Below the pieces are notes generated by a model that made no database searches, was not told the origin of the DNA, and saw only the letters and a list, made by a program, of their open reading frames with translations. This document shows, one piece after another, positions 1-6,992 of a stretch of DNA of 10,512 nucleotides. The stretch's first letter is position 1. Each line of letters starts with the position of its first letter. The stretch covers positions 1-10,512 of the forward strand of contig CAZMCC010000112.1 of NCBI GenBank assembly GCA_964564695.1, in the 5' to 3' direction. The stretch comes from CAZMCC01 sp964564695. Its GTDB lineage: Bacteria; Planctomycetota; Phycisphaerae; Phycisphaerales; UBA1924. The translations under genes were made by a program, and so were the position numbers.

Positions 1-31
1 CCGCTCGCGATCCCCGGAGTCACGATGTGAG

Positions 32-778
32 TCACGGACTTACGCAGCGCTCAGTGGGAGTCGTCCACTTCGTGAACGTGAGAACCATATGCGTCCAGGT
101 TCCGTTGCTGTTCTGGAGATAGGTATTGAGGACCTGGAGCTCGACCGTCGCGTACTGATTCTCAATCCGGCCGACGCGTCCATGAACCATGGCCCATCCA
201 AGGCCGAAGGCGTCGGCCACGACCCAGGTGCGTCCCTGCCCGTCGACGCTCCACGACAGATGCGCCTGAGGCACGTTCGCCGGGAGATTTTCCGGGTGTG
301 GCTCAACCCACGAGACCAGACCCGTCGAGGGGTTGTAGTCGACGATGTCGACAAGTTCGATCGAATCCGTGACGACGTCGCACAGCGACAGGACCGACAC
401 TGCGCTGTCGCCCGGGGGCGTGGTTCCAGTTCCACCGCCAGAACCTTGCGGGTTGTATCCGCTCGGCGGAGTTGACCCGGTGCCCGTCGCGCTCTTGGGC
501 GTGATGGGGTAGTAGTGGGTGGGATCGTTCTCCGGCACAAAGCCATAGCTGCCGTCCGGGAACTGGATGATCGTGCCCGGCTTGGGGTTAACAACCTTCT
601 CCTTGATGGTGAAGGGCCCGATGACAATTTCAATATTGTCAACGTCCACGTCCCATGTGTCGGTCACAAGTTTGCGGCCGATCACGCACCCGTTGGCGTC
701 GTAGAGCGTCGTCTCGGTCGTGTGCGTCACCGTGCAAGCGGTGACAACCATGGCGCTGGTCGCAGCTGTAATCCACAA
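32..778 (-). CDS. Probable lipoprotein of unknown function (start uncertain)
   Basis: I recognise no family. From the TTG at 778 the product is 248 aa. It begins with a hydrophobic stretch ending in VTAC (Cys15), which resembles a lipobox. An N-terminal region of about 80 residues follows (a patch around IEIVIGPFTIKEK, then an FPDGSYGFVPE segment). A Gly/Ser/Thr/Pro linker spans about 96-126. The C-terminal region of about 120 residues is rich in beta-type sequence and Trp (SWVEPHPENLP, LSWSVDGQGRTWVVADAFG), like an extracellular beta domain. The start is a problem. The same frame stays open upstream and, read from an ATC at 820, would supply a basic n-region (RWRN, KNR) making a textbook lipoprotein signal. 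An AAAGG lies just before that ATC, but there is no ATG, GTG or TTG between the upstream gene's stop and 778. It is the last gene of a three-gene minus-strand group. Confidence is high that this is coding and low for the start and function. Confidence 0.6.
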   Translation of the reverse strand: MWITAATSAMVVTACTVTHTTETTLYDANGCVIGRKLVTDTWDVDVDNIEIVIGPFTIKEKVVNPKPGTIIQFPDGSYGFVPENDPTHYYPITPKSATGTGSTPPSGYNPQGSGGGTGTTPPGDSAVSVLSLCDVVTDSIELVDIVDYNPSTGLVSWVEPHPENLPANVPQAHLSWSVDGQGRTWVVADAFGLGWAMVHGRVGRIENQYATVELQVLNTYLQNSNGTWTHMVLTFTKWTTPTERCVSP

Positions 779-839
779 GCGATTCTTCGCTGTCGCGGCG
801 TTGCGCCACCGAACGGTGATGCACCTTTCAGCTCCCGGG

Positions 840-1445
840 TCACTCCGGCGCAGGCTCCGGCGGGTTTGGCGACGGGGTGGGTTGTGTCGGGTCCGAGTCG
901 TGCTTGCAGACGGCCAAGCACCACGCCAGTTGCAAGTCCGCCCAGTCTTCGCACGCGTCACGATCGGCAATGCTGCCGTTGCACCGACCGCACACGATCA
1001 TGTTGTAAACCCATTGTTCTACGCAACCGCAGTCCGGATCAGGGACGAAGATCGGCGCTGGCGTTGCCGCCGGCCAGCGTGAGTCACGCCACTTGCAGGG
1101 CAAGTTCGGCGGTGCGCCGGGGATCGGGAACAGCGGCGGCTGCGGGAAGTACCCCGGCGGCACCGGCGCGGGATCGGGAACCGGCACGGGCGCCGGAGAA
1201 CCCGGCGGGAGCGGGTGAGCTGCCACGCATTGGTTATGCGCCCGGACCGCATCACGCGCGTTGCGCGTCAACTGATACCACTCGGCATACCATCCGGGGC
1301 TCAACGCCTCAAGCGGCCAGCGCGCCGTGTGGTCAGCGAGAGCCTGGAGAGCCGCGACCATCGCCGCGTGCTGAATCTCGCACCCGGGATGAGGCGGTCC
1401 CGGTGGCACCGGAGTGGGCGGCTGGCCCGCGGGCACGATCCCCAT
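840..1445 (-). CDS. Proline-rich, cysteine-rich protein of unknown function
   Basis: A 201-aa protein with no family I recognise. Residues 1-20 are Pro/Gly-rich. Residues 22-75 form a probable helical segment (HAAMVAALQALADHTARW, then WYAEWYQLTRNARDAVRAH). Residues 78-115 are a second Pro-rich stretch. Residues 117-180 hold eight of the ten cysteines (C117, C139, C141, C152, C155, C165, C176, C180), including CGC and CGRC. This suggests a small disulphide-bonded or metal-binding domain. The C-terminus is again Pro-rich. No signal peptide is visible from this start, which is odd if the cysteines form disulphides and if its neighbours are exported. The ATG at 1445 lies 9 bases after the stop of the upstream gene, and the frame closes at TGA 840. 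This spacing supports co-transcription with the genes on both sides. It could serve as a periplasmic or structural scaffold, but that is a guess. Confidence 0.6.
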   Translation of the reverse strand: MGIVPAGQPPTPVPPGPPHPGCEIQHAAMVAALQALADHTARWPLEALSPGWYAEWYQLTRNARDAVRAHNQCVAAHPLPPGSPAPVPVPDPAPVPPGYFPQPPLFPIPGAPPNLPCKWRDSRWPAATPAPIFVPDPDCGCVEQWVYNMIVCGRCNGSIADRDACEDWADLQLAWCLAVCKHDSDPTQPTPSPNPPEPAPE

Positions 1446-1454
1446 CGAAGCGAA

Positions 1455-1991
1455 CTACGCTTTCCATCCCGCGAGCGGGTCGCCCGTGAGGCGAATGAGA
1501 TCAAGATCCGCACCAACCCGGGCAATGACATCCCGCCAATAGGTACGCCCGGGAAAGTCAAGCAGCGCCCGCCGGCGCAGGCCGTACGAAACAAGCCTGT
1601 CACCCTCGAACGCAAAGCTGTTGAGAATGTATACCGAGCCGTGGGGATCGAGTCCGGCGGCAGCGATGATGACGGCGTGGCGCTGGTGAGCGACGGGGTC
1701 GTCGGCCTGGCTCGTCGAAACCGGCCGCCGCGCATCGGCGCCACTCGCAGCCCACATCGCGCGAACCAGCGGGTCTTCCGCGAGGACCGCGTTCACATCG
1801 CGCTCGTACACCTCGATCTCTCGAACATCCTGCTTGTCGCTCGACACCGGGACGACGCCGACATAAGGCGTGAGGCTAAGCCGGTGTGAATAGAGGTCTC
1901 GCAGCACATCGGCGTCCAGCGGGGGCGGGGCTCCCATCGGTCCGTTCTGAGCCAGCGCAACCATCGCGACAAGGCCGATGAGCGTAATCAC
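1455..1991 (-). CDS. Small exported protein of unknown function
   Basis: A 178-aa protein I cannot assign to a family. The first 14 residues (MITLIGLVAMVALA) are hydrophobic and end in ALA-Q, a typical signal-peptidase site, though the n-region lacks a basic residue. The mature part has mixed alpha/beta character, with an acidic stretch (DKQDVREIEVYERDVNAVLAED) and a later HAVIIAAAGLDPHGSVYIL segment. The start is GTG at 1991. An in-frame TAG at 2001-2003 rules out a longer form, and the only alternative is an ATG at 1964. There is no Shine-Dalgarno at a usual distance. Instead a -10-like TAGATT ends 6 bases before the GTG, so the transcript may be leaderless. It is first in a minus-strand group with the Cys-rich protein (9-base gap) and the probable lipoprotein. 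Confidence 0.6.
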   Translation of the reverse strand: MITLIGLVAMVALAQNGPMGAPPPLDADVLRDLYSHRLSLTPYVGVVPVSSDKQDVREIEVYERDVNAVLAEDPLVRAMWAASGADARRPVSTSQADDPVAHQRHAVIIAAAGLDPHGSVYILNSFAFEGDRLVSYGLRRRALLDFPGRTYWRDVIARVGADLDLIRLTGDPLAGWKA

Positions 1992-1997
1992 ATGCGT

Positions 1998-2025
1998 AAT
2001 CTATCCCACCTTGGGGGATACGCAA
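1998..2025 (-). promoter_or_regulatory. Candidate sigma70-type promoter of the three-gene unknown operon
   Basis: Read on the minus strand there is TTGCGT (2025-2020), a 16-base spacer and TAGATT (2003-1998). The GTG start follows after 6 bases, so the predicted transcript would begin at or next to the start codon. The spacer is an imperfect dyad (ATCCC at one end, GGGAT at the other, 2003-2019) that could be an operator. Prediction by eye only. Confidence 0.35.
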
Positions 2026-2093
2026 TGGAGATCCGGGACATTCGTGCATGAACACGGAAATGCCAACAAAACGAGCGTCCCGCAACTTGAGAC

Positions 2094-2109
2094 CGCACAA
2101 ATGTGTGCG
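2094..2109 (-). terminator. Small hairpin just downstream of rny
   Basis: CGCACA and TGTGCG form a perfect 6-bp stem with a 4-base loop, starting 5 bases after the rny stop codon. No T-tract follows directly; a TTTTGTT appears about 20 bases further on. This is a weak terminator or 3'-end stabilising hairpin at best. Confidence 0.3.
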
Positions 2110-2114
2110 ACGTC

Positions 2115-3716
2115 TTACCTCGCAAACTCCACCGCCCTCGTCTCCCTCAACACCGTCACCTTGATCTCCCCCGGGAACGTCATCTCCTCCGACACCTTCT
2201 TCGCGATGTTGTACGCGATCAGCTGGGCCTGGTCGTCAGTCACCTTCTTCGCGTCCACCATCACCCGCACCTCGCGGCCGGCCTGGATCGCGTGGGCCTC
2301 GTTCACGCCCTGCTGGCTCATCGCGATGTCCTGCAGCTCGGTCAGGCGCTGGACGTACTTCTCCATGCTCTCGCGGCGGGCGCCCGGGCGGGCCGAGCTC
2401 ACGGCGTCGGCGGCCATCACGATCGGGGTGTAGAAGGTGGTCGCGGCGATGTCGCCGTGGTGGCCGCCGATCGCGTTCAGCACGGCCTCCTTCTCCCCGA
2501 ACTGCTTGGCGAAGTCCATGCCGATCTTGGGGTGGCCGCCCTCCATCTCGTGGTCCATGGCCTTGCCGATGTCGTGGAGGAAGCCGCAGCGCCGCGCGAG
2601 GGTGCCGTCGAGGCCGAGCTGCTCGGCGATGATCTGGCAGAGGTAGGCGACCTCGATGGAGTGGCGGAGGACGTTCTGGCCGTAGCTGGTGCGGAAGCTG
2701 AGCTTGCCCATGGCTTCGGAGATCTTGGGGTGGATGCCGCGGAGGTTGACCTCGAGGATCGCGTCCTTGCCGGCCTTGAGGACGCGCTCCTCCATCTCGG
2801 CCTTGACCTTCTCGACGACCTCCTCGATGCGGGTCGGGTGCATGCGCCCGTCGGCGATGAGGCGGTTGAGGCTCTCGACGGCGACGGCCTGGCGGATCTT
2901 GTCGAAACAGCTCACGACGATCACGCCCGGGGTGTCGTCGACGATAATGTCGACGCCGGTGGCCTTCTCGATCGCGCGGATGTTGCGGCCCTCGCGCCCG
3001 ATGATGCGGCCCTTCATGTCGTCGGAGGGGATCGGCACCGACCGCACCGTCGAGTCGCTCGTGTGCTCGGTGGCGTAGCGCTGGATGGCCATGAGCGTGA
3101 TTTCCTGGGCACGCTTCTTGGCGTCGTTCTCGGCGTCCTCGATGTGCTTGGCGGCGACCTTGGCCATGTCGAGACGGACCGAGTCCTCGAAGACCCGGAG
3201 CACCTCGGCCTTGGCTTCGTCCTCGCTGTACTTGGCGATCGACAGGAGACGGTCCTTCTGCTCCCGGATCACGCTGTCGAGTTCGCCTTCCTTGGTGGTC
3301 AGCCGCTGCTCGCGCCCCTTGAGCTGCTCGACCTGCTTGGCGAGCTCCTGCTCCTTCATGTCGAGGCTCTCGAGCTTCTTGTCGAGCATGTCCTCGCGCT
3401 TGCTGACCCGTTTCTCGGTTTCCTTGATCTCCCGGCGCACCGTCTCGGCCTCGGCCTCGAACTGCTGCTTGCGTTCGAGAACGAACTTCTCGGCGTCGAT
3501 CTGGGCCTTCTGGGTGATGGCCAGGGCGTCGGCCTTGCCCCGCGAGATCGTCGTCTCGGCTTCCTGTTTCGCCTTGGCGATGGTCTGGCCGCCGACCGCC
3601 TTGACGAGCATGAACCCGGCCGCGGCCCCCACGATGAGCGCGCCGGCGATGGCGGCGAACACCCATCCGGGTATTCCACCCCCCCCACCTTCCGCGGCGA
3701 GAATGACGATCAGCAT
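2115..3716 (-). CDS. rny: Ribonuclease Y
   Basis: RNase Y is a membrane-anchored endoribonuclease that starts decay of many mRNAs and is the scaffold of RNA-degradation complexes in bacteria lacking RNase E. The 533-aa product has the full family layout. There is a Gly-rich N-terminus with one membrane segment at about 16-38 and a long charged coiled coil at about 45-215. The KH RNA-binding domain carries GRIIGREGRNIR (236-247). The HD phosphohydrolase domain carries H352, the HD pair H381-D382 in FLHDIGKA, H419-H420 in GGHHGD and D437 in AADAVSSARPGARRE. The C-terminus (EIKVTVLRETRAVEFAR) matches the family, and the length is close to the roughly 520 residues of the Bacillus subtilis enzyme. 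ATG at 3716 is preceded by GGGAGG at good spacing. The gene appears monocistronic: a 123-base gap with its own promoter signal separates it from the next gene. Nothing is missing or broken. Confidence 0.97.
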   Translation of the reverse strand: MLIVILAAEGGGGGIPGWVFAAIAGALIVGAAAGFMLVKAVGGQTIAKAKQEAETTISRGKADALAITQKAQIDAEKFVLERKQQFEAEAETVRREIKETEKRVSKREDMLDKKLESLDMKEQELAKQVEQLKGREQRLTTKEGELDSVIREQKDRLLSIAKYSEDEAKAEVLRVFEDSVRLDMAKVAAKHIEDAENDAKKRAQEITLMAIQRYATEHTSDSTVRSVPIPSDDMKGRIIGREGRNIRAIEKATGVDIIVDDTPGVIVVSCFDKIRQAVAVESLNRLIADGRMHPTRIEEVVEKVKAEMEERVLKAGKDAILEVNLRGIHPKISEAMGKLSFRTSYGQNVLRHSIEVAYLCQIIAEQLGLDGTLARRCGFLHDIGKAMDHEMEGGHPKIGMDFAKQFGEKEAVLNAIGGHHGDIAATTFYTPIVMAADAVSSARPGARRESMEKYVQRLTELQDIAMSQQGVNEAHAIQAGREVRVMVDAKKVTDDQAQLIAYNIAKKVSEEMTFPGEIKVTVLRETRAVEFAR

Positions 3717-4183
3717 CGGACATGCCCTCCCAAACCGGAGTGCCGCGAGCGGCGCAACCGGAAAGAGCCACTCTGGACCCGGCGCTGGGTCGGGGCACGC
3801 GAGGGCAACCGCTCAATCAATCAAGGACGCGAAATGATGATCCGCACATGGCCGCGTTCGGGGCGCGCCGGCTCTATCCCTTCAATCGCCCCCCCTTGCA
3901 CTCGGCCCGTGGCACACCGCCGGAATTGGCGATGGTGTGGGGCAGCGCAAGATCGCGGGCGTCACTGAGGGCCGGAGCATCACGTGGGCGGACCTTTCGA
4001 GAACCTTGATCGATCTATGCGCGAGGCGATCGGGTGATCATCTCGCGGGCGGCCGAGGGCTCCGCGGCTCGACCCTCTCGCGGGGTCGGGCGGGCGGGGC
4101 ATCGGTCGCCTCAGAACGGCGTGCCGTCGCGTTGACGGCGCCGGGATGTTGTGCGGGCGGAAAACACGCCGCCCGCGTGGGGC

Positions 4184-4214
4184 ATTCTAGCAGATTACGT
4201 TCAGGAACTGTCAA
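4184..4214 (-). promoter_or_regulatory. Candidate promoter of rny with internal dyad
   Basis: On the minus strand a perfect -35 hexamer TTGACA (4214-4209) is followed after 19 bases by TAGAAT (4189-4184), a good -10. The spacer contains the dyad GTTCCTGAAC (4208-4199). It points toward rny, with a predicted leader of about 460 bases. The 19-base spacer is longer than optimal. This is the best sigma70-like match I found in the divergent spacer. Confidence 0.4.
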
Positions 4215-4327
4215 GTCTGAAGATGGGTTGGGGGGCGGAGACTGAGCGGCAGAGGAGCGGGAACGGGTGTTCGTGGCCCGATCGGTAATCGCCGCGGGGG
4301 CGTCCGGCCGATTAGGCTCTTGCCGCC

Positions 4328-4350
4328 GAATGGGAGCTTCCACCCCATTC
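4328..4350 (+). other. Leader hairpin 1 upstream of lipoprotein gene
   Basis: GAATGGG (4328-4334) and CCCATTC (4344-4350) form a perfect 7-bp stem with a 9-base loop. It lies about 80 bases before the ATG at 4428. Confidence 0.4.
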
Positions 4351-4374
4351 CCACCCCCAACCACGAACTCTTCG

Positions 4375-4398
4375 GGGGTCTGGGCCGCAGTAGACCCC
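4375..4398 (+). other. Leader hairpin 2 upstream of lipoprotein gene
   Basis: GGGGTCT (4375-4381) and AGACCCC (4392-4398) form a perfect 7-bp stem with a 10-base loop, ending 29 bases before the ATG at 4428 and upstream of the GGAG ribosome binding site. It could be a 5'-UTR structure or an mRNA stabiliser. Confidence 0.4.
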
Positions 4399-4427
4399 GA
4401 TCCCTCGCCTCCCTCGGAGCTTCATCC

Positions 4428-5294
4428 ATGCGAACCCCCTGTCCCCCCCACCTGTCGACGACCCGAACCTGCCTCCTGCTGCTTGCCTGCGTCGGAGCGA
4501 CTTGGCTGGCCGGGCTCGGAGGGTGCTCGAATCGTCAGGAGGCGTGCGTGGCGCCGGACATGAGCCTGACCGAGGGCACGTGGCCGGCGGTGGCGCCGCG
4601 GGTTAGCGTGTCGAACTTCAACGGGCGGATCGACCTCATCGTCGACGAGCGGCTGAAGGAGCCGAGCGTGGAGGCGGTCACGTGGGCGGTCGACCGCGAC
4701 GCCAACGTGAGCGATCCGGAAGTCACCAGTCAACTGAGCATCACGTCGGGGCTCGAGGAGTCGGCCGACGGGTCGCGGGTCTTCCGCGTCGTGGCGACGG
4801 GCCGGGAGGGGCTGCGCGCGGATGTGGGGGTGAACCTGGCGATCCGGGTGCCGTCGGCGGGGGCGATCAACGTGTACAACCGCGGCGGGCCGGTGATGAT
4901 CAAGGGGGCGACGAATGCGGTGCAGGTGGAGAACGGGCGCGGGCCTCAGGGCGAGAACTCGTACGAGTCGTGGGACGCCGAGTCGGACGACGCGTGGATC
5001 CAGCTCAAGACGACGGCGCCGATCGATGACCCGATCGCGCTAGTGACGGACTCGGGGGACGTGGCGATCGTGCTGGGGCCCGGTGCGCGCGGAGTGTTTG
5101 ATATCCAGGCGCCCAACGGGGCCGCCAGCGCGCGGGCTCATGTCGGAACGTTCGATCGGTTCAAGGGCACCGGGCACTCGATCTCCGCGCGGTACAACGG
5201 GGGGACGAACCCGGTGCTGCTGCAGACGGAGCGCGGGGACGCGACGGCGATCATGACCGAGAACTCCGAGACGTTCATGTTCCGGATGTGGTGA
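4428..5294 (+). CDS. Lipoprotein with DUF4097-like beta repeats
   Basis: A 288-aa protein starting with a lipoprotein signal: basic n-region, hydrophobic LLLLACVGATWLAGL, and lipobox LGGC with Cys33 as the lipidation site. The mature protein is built of short beta strands in a recurring pattern: VSVSNFNGRIDLIVDE (59-74), INVYNRGGPVMIKG (147-160) followed by NAVQVENGRG (163-172), IALVTDSGDVAIVLG (203-217) and ISARYNGGTNPVLLQ (252-266) followed by TERGDATAIM. This resembles the DUF4097 / putative adhesin beta-solenoid families, where each turn reads like 'vxnxnGxvxi'; the match is by eye. The likely role is a surface or periplasmic protein of unknown partner. The ATG at 4428 is chosen because GGAG lies 8 bases upstream and because the signal peptide begins there; the frame stays open further upstream but reads as non-coding. 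A strong hairpin follows the stop. Confidence 0.8.
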   Translation: MRTPCPPHLSTTRTCLLLLACVGATWLAGLGGCSNRQEACVAPDMSLTEGTWPAVAPRVSVSNFNGRIDLIVDERLKEPSVEAVTWAVDRDANVSDPEVTSQLSITSGLEESADGSRVFRVVATGREGLRADVGVNLAIRVPSAGAINVYNRGGPVMIKGATNAVQVENGRGPQGENSYESWDAESDDAWIQLKTTAPIDDPIALVTDSGDVAIVLGPGARGVFDIQAPNGAASARAHVGTFDRFKGTGHSISARYNGGTNPVLLQTERGDATAIMTENSETFMFRMW

Positions 5295-5302
5295 TCGGGA
5301 CG

Positions 5303-5370
5303 GGGATGACGGGCATGTCGGGTGTCTCGGGCATATCGACACCCGACATGCCCGACATGCCCGACATCCC
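5303..5370. repeat. GACATGCCC palindromic/tandem repeat with 17-bp perfect stem
   Basis: Perfect 17-base arms at 5310-5326 and 5338-5354 enclose an 11-base loop. GACATGCCC units continue in tandem through 5364, and GGGATG (5303-5308) can also pair with CATCCC (5365-5370). It sits between the lipoprotein stop (5294) and the next start (5389). There is no T-tract, so it could be a Rho-independent-like terminator, an mRNA-protecting hairpin or a dispersed palindromic element. Confidence 0.75.
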
Positions 5371-5388
5371 GCCCGGGTACCATCGCGC

Positions 5389-6072
5389 ATGCGATCACCA
5401 CGCGGCCGGACGATTGTTGTCGCACTCGGTCTTGCCTGTGCGCTCGCGATGCTCGGCGCTTCGAGCGCCGAGCCCGTCGCGCTGCCGAAGGCGGACACGG
5501 TGCAGGGATATGTGGCGCGCCTGCTCGTGAACGAGGTGCCCTTCCCGGGGGAGAAGGGGTGGGTGAGCGAGGCCGACAGCAAGGCGGCGATGCTGGCGAT
5601 CCTGTGCGTGGTCGATTCGCGGCTGCGCCACGTGCCGTCGGGATATCGGCAGGAGCAGATCGCGGCCCAGGCGTGCAAGACCGTCATCGACGTGATCACG
5701 GCCGGCGGGGAGAAGGGGCAGTGCGACGGGTTCTATCTGGACGCGAGCGGGCGGTTCGTCACGGTCGCTCGGGTGGAGGAGCGGCTCGAGTATCTCACGA
5801 CGTTCGCGAACAAGGGGGAGCCGGGGAAGTTCGCGCGGCTGCTCAAGTACGCGGCTGACCTCGCGACGGGGTACGTGGAGCGGAACGCCGTGGAGAGCGA
5901 CCGGTTCGCGGCCCTGCAGAAGGTCGCGGGCGTGCCGGTGACGGGGCGGGCATACTCGTGGATGACGGATCGCGACTGCTACAACCCCGGTGGCAACTTC
6001 GTGCGGATCACCGACGACGACGAGGGGGCGCTGGGGGGGAACCGGTTCTTCACGCTGAGGAAGCTGCCATGA
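5389..6072 (+). CDS. Exported protein, possible distant SleB-type cell-wall hydrolase relative
   Basis: A 227-aa protein with a signal peptide (basic RSPRGR, then VVALGLACALAMLGA, cleavage about SSA-E at 27/28). No family is certain. The order of elements faintly resembles the SleB/CwlJ hydrolase domain (Hydrolase_2). There is an early acidic NEVPFPGEKG (E49, E55), then AAMLAILCVVDSRL in the place of the family's Val-rich Asn-Arg helix, a QCDGFYLD segment (111-118), a helix ARLLKYAADLATG (149-161), and an ending ALGGNRFFTL (214-223) like the family's Gly-Gly-His-x-Phe end. The final His is Asn here, so activity is doubtful. I see no Shine-Dalgarno before the ATG. The stop overlaps the next gene's start in ATGA, so the two are probably translationally coupled and work together. 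An unrelated envelope protein is an equally fair reading. Confidence 0.75.
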   Translation: MRSPRGRTIVVALGLACALAMLGASSAEPVALPKADTVQGYVARLLVNEVPFPGEKGWVSEADSKAAMLAILCVVDSRLRHVPSGYRQEQIAAQACKTVIDVITAGGEKGQCDGFYLDASGRFVTVARVEERLEYLTTFANKGEPGKFARLLKYAADLATGYVERNAVESDRFAALQKVAGVPVTGRAYSWMTDRDCYNPGGNFVRITDDDEGALGGNRFFTLRKLP

Positions 6073-6992
6073 AGCGAGGATGTACCTGCGTCGTTGCGCT
6101 GGTTGTTGGCGTCGGGGCGCTCGGGCTGGGGGCGGCGTCCCACTGTCGGGCCGCGGTGCTGGCGGAACCGCCGGCCGCCCAACCCGCGCAGCTCACCGAC
6201 AAAGCGTGGCTCTACGAGATCGTGCGGCACCTCTATCGCTGGTACATCGATGAGAAGAACGTCGACAGCGTGGTCGCGTCGAACGAGGTTGTGTTCTGGG
6301 TGCGCGAGCTGAAGCCGACGCTCGACGAGGGGGACCGATCGAAGTTCGGCGAGGTGATCCTGCCGCAGTTCGGGCTGGTGGTGCGGGTGAAGCAGGCGGA
6401 CTACACGATTCCCGAGCTGAAGGCGGTGGTGAAGAACTCGTCGTTTCGGATCACGAAGGTGAGCCGTATCACAGCGTTGCCGCCCGTGAAGCCCGAGGGA
6501 AGCGTTGAGATCAAGGTGAACTACACGGAGCTGCGTGACGAGCTGTTCCGCACGCGGGCGCTGGCGGCGTTTCCCCAGGGGGATCTGCTGGAGCGGCTGC
6601 GGGCGGCCGTGCGGGCGGAGGTGGGGAAGGCGGCCCCTGAGAAATTGGTCGCGAAGCCGGGTGAGCCGGTGCAGAAGCAGGTCGTGTTCCTCGCGCCGCT
6701 CTCGCCGGTGGCGAACGAGACGTGGGTGTTCTGGGAGACCGGCCGCTCGCTGATCCGCTTCGCGTCGGACATCGACCTGTCGAACCCCTCCGTGTGGGAG
6801 CACGAGACGCTCGCGGTGCGGATGTACCCGCTCGATCAGAAGGTGGTGGTGTCGCTCGACGAAGTGTCGGGGAGCAACGCGTTCATGACGCGGGACGAGG
6901 CGGGGCGGGCGCTGTTCAATTGCGTGGTGCTGGGGAGGAGGGTGGAGTTGGAGCCGCCGGCGAATGCGGCGCCCGGCGAGAAGGCGAAGTGA
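6069..6992 (+). CDS. Exported protein of unknown function
   Basis: A 307-aa protein with a signal peptide (MKRG, hydrophobic VVALVVGVGALGLGAA, cleavage about AVLA-E near 32). I recognise no domain. A conserved-looking helix follows (DKAWLYEIVRHLYRWYIDEKNVD, 44-66, written here in part: WLYEIVRHLYRWYIDE). The centre alternates beta strands and loops (VVFWVREL, FGLVVRVKQADYTIPEL, FRITKVSRI). A helical, Arg-rich region lies at about 154-190. The C-terminal third has beta character (VVFLAPLSPVANETWVFWE, LAVRMYPLDQKVVVSLDEVSG) and a short Pro/Ala tail. The start ATG overlaps the stop of the upstream gene by 4 bases, with GAGG 8 bases before it, which fixes the start. It is the last gene of the plus-strand group; a long inverted repeat lies downstream. 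Likely periplasmic. Confidence 0.75.
   Translation: MKRGCTCVVALVVGVGALGLGAASHCRAAVLAEPPAAQPAQLTDKAWLYEIVRHLYRWYIDEKNVDSVVASNEVVFWVRELKPTLDEGDRSKFGEVILPQFGLVVRVKQADYTIPELKAVVKNSSFRITKVSRITALPPVKPEGSVEIKVNYTELRDELFRTRALAAFPQGDLLERLRAAVRAEVGKAAPEKLVAKPGEPVQKQVVFLAPLSPVANETWVFWETGRSLIRFASDIDLSNPSVWEHETLAVRMYPLDQKVVVSLDEVSGSNAFMTRDEAGRALFNCVVLGRRVELEPPANAAPGEKAK

Larger units (their letters stand above)
3717..4427. other. 711-base divergent spacer without a convincing gene
   Basis: This lies between rny (minus) and the DUF4097-like lipoprotein gene (plus). Open frames on both strands here give Arg/Pro/Ser-rich translations with no domain or ribosome binding site, so I treat them as chance. I see no tRNA. 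It contains a candidate rny promoter (4184-4214), an 8-bp hairpin (GCGGGCGG 4153-4160 with CCGCCCGC 4169-4176), and two hairpins in the probable leader of the plus-strand gene (4328-4350 and 4375-4398). A structured small RNA cannot be excluded. Confidence 0.5.

Noticed and set aside
779..970. Extension of the probable lipoprotein to an apparent start at 970
   Set aside because: It overlaps the upstream gene by 131 bases and the extra residues are Arg/Thr-rich shadow sequence.
2103..3968. 621-aa plus-strand open frame across rny
   Set aside because: It is the antisense of rny. The translation is Leu/Val/Asp/His-rich with no domain, as expected from GC-rich codon use opposite a real gene.
3722..4245. 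Small plus-strand frames in the divergent spacer
   Set aside because: Arg/Gly/Ser-rich translations, no ribosome binding site, no domain, mutually overlapping.
5288..5530. 80-aa frame with a Met-Pro-Asp repeat
   Set aside because: The MPDMPDMPD pattern is only the translation of the GACATGCCC repeat, and most of the frame lies inside the exported-protein gene.
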